From CAYXVU01 sp964468725 (GTDB taxonomy: Bacteria > Acidobacteriota > Blastocatellia > UBA7656), in assembly GCA_964468725.1 (NCBI GenBank), contig CAYXVU010000260.1:1-8071 (forward strand): a DNA stretch of 8,071 nucleotides, given 5' to 3'. Positions 5,982-8,071 of the stretch are shown here, piece after piece. Position numbers and translations under genes: made by a program. Each line of letters starts with the position of its first letter. Positions within the stretch are counted from its first letter, which is position 1. Under the pieces are notes generated by a model. The model was given only the letters and a program-made list of their open reading frames with translations. It was not told the origin of the DNA and did no database searches.

Positions 5982-7820
5982 CTACTTATTAGTATCGGTT
6001 TTCGCCGAATCCACTTTCACGTTGTTGCTAACCAGCGTCATGCCGGTGACGCGCTGCAAATCGGCCAGAGCTTTATTGTAATCGGTCAACGCGCGAATCT
6101 CCGTGCCGCGCGCCGTTGACAACTCCGTCTGGCGTTGCAAGACGAAGAAGTTAGTCACTAGCCCGGCGCGAAAGCGTTCTTCTTCACCTCTGAGTTGCGC
6201 CTCCGCGGCGATGCGACCGGCACGCGCCGCTTCAAAGCGCAGCCGCGCCGCTTCAACGGCTTGCAAGGAGTTGCGAACTTCGATCTGGACGTTTTGTACC
6301 AGTTGCCGTTGTCGCGCATCGAGTTGTTTGGATTCGGCTAGCACGCGACCGTAGTTGGCTTCCGCCGTGCGATTGCGCCACGGGAAGCTGATGCGCACGC
6401 CGACTTGATAGTTGCGGAAGTCTTGTCCGAACAGATTGCTCAACCCTTGAAAATAACTGCCCGCGAAGCGCCCTTCTTGATTGGGAAATGGCTGTCCGGT
6501 CGTGCGATCAATCAAAGTTCCGGCAGAACCCGTCGAGCCATAAATACCAATGAAATCCACTTGCGGCTTGAGTTGATTTTTGTAGTACGCGATGTCAACA
6601 TCTTTCTGCTCAACTTGCAGTTTGATCTGATCTAACTCCGGGCGATTCTTCAATGCCAGTGCCGTTGACTCCGTAAGGTTGAACATTACCTGACCGAAGA
6701 TGGGTTGATCGGTCGGTTCGATGACGGCCGACCAAATCCTGTCGCCCGACTCTTTCAGAATCAACCCTTTCAAAGTGTTTTCCGCGATGGTGATCTGTTG
6801 GAGAGCCGAAATGATATTGCCTTTGCCTTGCTCAAGCTGGGCTTCAGTTGAGCGCAATTCAATCGGAGCCAGCGTGCCCGCTTCGACCATTTTCCGATTG
6901 TTCTCCAACTGCGTGCGCGTCAGTTCCACCGAATCGCGCGCAATCCTTTCATTCTGAATGGCAAAGACCAAGTCCCAATAGGCGCGTTGCACCAGATTGA
7001 TCGTATCAATGACGCGCTGACGAAACTGACTGTCGGAGAGAGTGAGCGACTTCTGCGCAATCTGAATGGCACGCCGATTCGCATCAATCGAAAAATTTCG
7101 CATCAGCGGCTGTGTGAAGGTAAAGGTCAGCGTTGAATCATAAGCGGGATTGAGAAAAGCGAAGGCGCTTCCCGATTTCGTGCGCGAGTTGCTGAAATCA
7201 ATCTGGTAATTGCCGCCGGTTCGCTGAATCTGTTGGTTGGTCGTGAAATCGTAAAAGATTTCGCTGCTGCTAATCGAATCGCCCGCCGTCGAGCCGCCGC
7301 CCGACAGAAAGTTGGTGTTGGCAGTGTTACGATTGCGATAGCCGCTCTGCGCACCGGAAGTCAGATCATAAAATCCATAGAGCGCGTTCAAGCTGTATTG
7401 CGAAATCTCCACCCCGTGCCGAAAGACTTCGATATCAATGTTGTTTTGCAACGCCATGGTGATGGCTTCCTGCAAGGTCAACAACTGTTTCTGATTGAGA
7501 TCAACGCCCGTGCGGTCTGGCGGAACCTCGGGTGAAAGGGCGAGAGGTTGAGTAATCTGGTTTTGCGTTTGGGTGTTCGATTGCGGCGGTTTGGCGACCC
7601 CGGCGAGGGGCGGCTCGCTTTTGTCGCCTTTCTTCTCATCCTGCTTGTCATCCGCGCCCGGTTTTTGCGGCGCGATGGTTGGCAGCGCCGATTTGACGAC
7701 GCCCTCTTGCGCCTCTTGCGCCAGAGTTGCAACCGGCAACGCCCCGCAGAGCGCAACCGCTAAGGCGGCAGCAACCACTTTGTGCAGCAGATTCATTCCT
7801 ATCGTTTTCGTCGAACCCAT
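5982..7820 (-). CDS. TolC-family outer membrane efflux channel
   Basis: A 612-residue channel protein expected to trimerise in the outer membrane and extend as an alpha-helical tunnel into the periplasm, serving efflux pumps or type I secretion. Residues 1-34 are a signal peptide (basic start, hydrophobic VVAAALAVALCGALPVA, likely signal-peptidase-I cut after TLA34). Residues about 40-105 are a Pro/Lys/Asp/Gln-rich linker longer than in E. coli TolC (about 490 residues). The first outer-membrane-efflux repeat runs about 115-355, opening with LTLQEAITMALQNNIDIEV. The second runs about 383-595, ending RAGLVTNFFVLQRQTELSTA and YNKALADLQRVTGMTL. Both hold long coiled-coil helices and a beta-strand segment. 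Start: the ATG at 7818-7820 has GAGAGGGAG just upstream, whereas the internal Met9 has AGGA almost touching it. No adaptor or inner membrane pump is in the window, and the upstream side is cut off, so the transported substrate is unknown. Confidence 0.95.
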   Translation of the reverse strand: MGSTKTIGMNLLHKVVAAALAVALCGALPVATLAQEAQEGVVKSALPTIAPQKPGADDKQDEKKGDKSEPPLAGVAKPPQSNTQTQNQITQPLALSPEVPPDRTGVDLNQKQLLTLQEAITMALQNNIDIEVFRHGVEISQYSLNALYGFYDLTSGAQSGYRNRNTANTNFLSGGGSTAGDSISSSEIFYDFTTNQQIQRTGGNYQIDFSNSRTKSGSAFAFLNPAYDSTLTFTFTQPLMRNFSIDANRRAIQIAQKSLTLSDSQFRQRVIDTINLVQRAYWDLVFAIQNERIARDSVELTRTQLENNRKMVEAGTLAPIELRSTEAQLEQGKGNIISALQQITIAENTLKGLILKESGDRIWSAVIEPTDQPIFGQVMFNLTESTALALKNRPELDQIKLQVEQKDVDIAYYKNQLKPQVDFIGIYGSTGSAGTLIDRTTGQPFPNQEGRFAGSYFQGLSNLFGQDFRNYQVGVRISFPWRNRTAEANYGRVLAESKQLDARQRQLVQNVQIEVRNSLQAVEAARLRFEAARAGRIAAEAQLRGEEERFRAGLVTNFFVLQRQTELSTARGTEIRALTDYNKALADLQRVTGMTLVSNNVKVDSAKTDTNK

Positions 7821-8071
7821 ATAGCTCCCTCTCGAATCTTGATGATTTAATTACCCAAGCCTCGGTTGCTGATCGCGACGGAAGGCGACGGCAACTCATT
7901 TCGATTATCACAACTATCTGTAATCAAAAGGCACATACGTCTTTGCAAAGAACATCGTTTCAATAAATTTCTCTCGCCAATTCGGGCTGCTACCGTGCAC
8001 CCCTTGTGCCAAGGGCAGATGCTGATCGTCTCGAACCTCATCGTCGCACAGCGTTGAGACCAAATTCTGAA
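7821..8071. other. Upstream region of the TolC-family gene
   Basis: These 251 nt carry no recognisable gene; short open frames on both strands overlap each other and lack ribosome binding sites. Besides the promoter candidate listed separately, the perfect palindrome CTTTGCAAAG (7941-7950) lies about 45-55 nt upstream of the predicted start point. A 5-bp hairpin with arms CCCTT/AAGGG sits at 8001-8015. Confidence 0.5.
7904..7912 (-). promoter_or_regulatory. Candidate extended -10 promoter of the TolC-family gene
   Basis: On the minus strand TG-T-GATAAT fits an extended -10 element (5 of 6 to TATAAT plus the TGn motif). There is no good -35 box at 16-18 nt, as is usual for this class. Transcription would start near 7897, giving a leader of about 76 nt. 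Confidence 0.3.

Noticed and set aside
7981..8040. A tRNA-like look on the minus strand (CCCTTGGCACAAGGG and a nearby GGTTCGAGAC).
   Set aside because: The anticodon arm cannot form a 5-bp stem with a 7-nt loop, and the TTCGA segment lacks a pairing T-stem. No acceptor stem is visible.
7847..8041. A possible 64-residue gene on the minus strand upstream of the TolC-family gene.
   Set aside because: No ribosome binding site, no recognisable motif, and it overlaps an equally long open frame on the other strand.

Overview
The window looks like ordinary chromosomal DNA from a Gram-negative bacterium. It carries an outer-membrane efflux channel (TolC family) with a classical signal peptide, purine-rich Shine-Dalgarno sites and moderate-to-high GC. 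The style of the proteins (long TolC-like channel with a Pro/Lys-rich N-terminal linker, PrcA/kexin-like S8 protease, CamH-type gamma-carbonic anhydrase) makes me think of Acidobacteriota, perhaps Blastocatellia. That is an impression, not a proof. I see no phage, plasmid, IS, CRISPR or rRNA/tRNA signature.

Layout. (1) 1-2297, minus strand: a gamma-carbonic anhydrase-like gene followed 45 nt later by aspS (aspartyl-tRNA synthetase). The aspS gene runs off the left edge and lacks only about its last 20-25 codons. The two genes probably form a transcription unit. (2) 2298-2756: a divergent intergenic region with a candidate promoter and a perfect 7-bp inverted repeat in front of the next gene. 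(3) 2757-4853, plus strand: a 698-residue subtilisin-family (S8) protease with N-terminal prodomain-like sequence, an intact Asp/His/Ser/Asn catalytic set, a C-terminal P/Homo B domain and a Lys-rich tail, but no visible signal peptide. (4) 4854-5505: 652 nt with no convincing gene, holding two short cryptic repeat-like patches in inverted orientation and a small hairpin. (5) 5506-5820, plus strand: a 104-residue PilZ-like protein with a degraded c-di-GMP motif. (6) 5821-5981: a convergent gap with a good intrinsic terminator for the last gene. (7) 5982-7820, minus strand: a 612-residue TolC-family outer membrane channel. (8) 7821-8071: its upstream region, with a possible extended -10 promoter.

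The genes do not form one pathway. The gamma-CA/aspS pair is housekeeping, the protease and PilZ genes each have their own leader, and the TolC gene has no adaptor or pump partner inside the window. I did not find a convincing new multi-gene system. The points most worth a second look are the apparently non-exported, cysteine-rich P-domain protease with an inverted repeat at its likely promoter, the degenerate PilZ protein, and the cryptic intergenic repeats.
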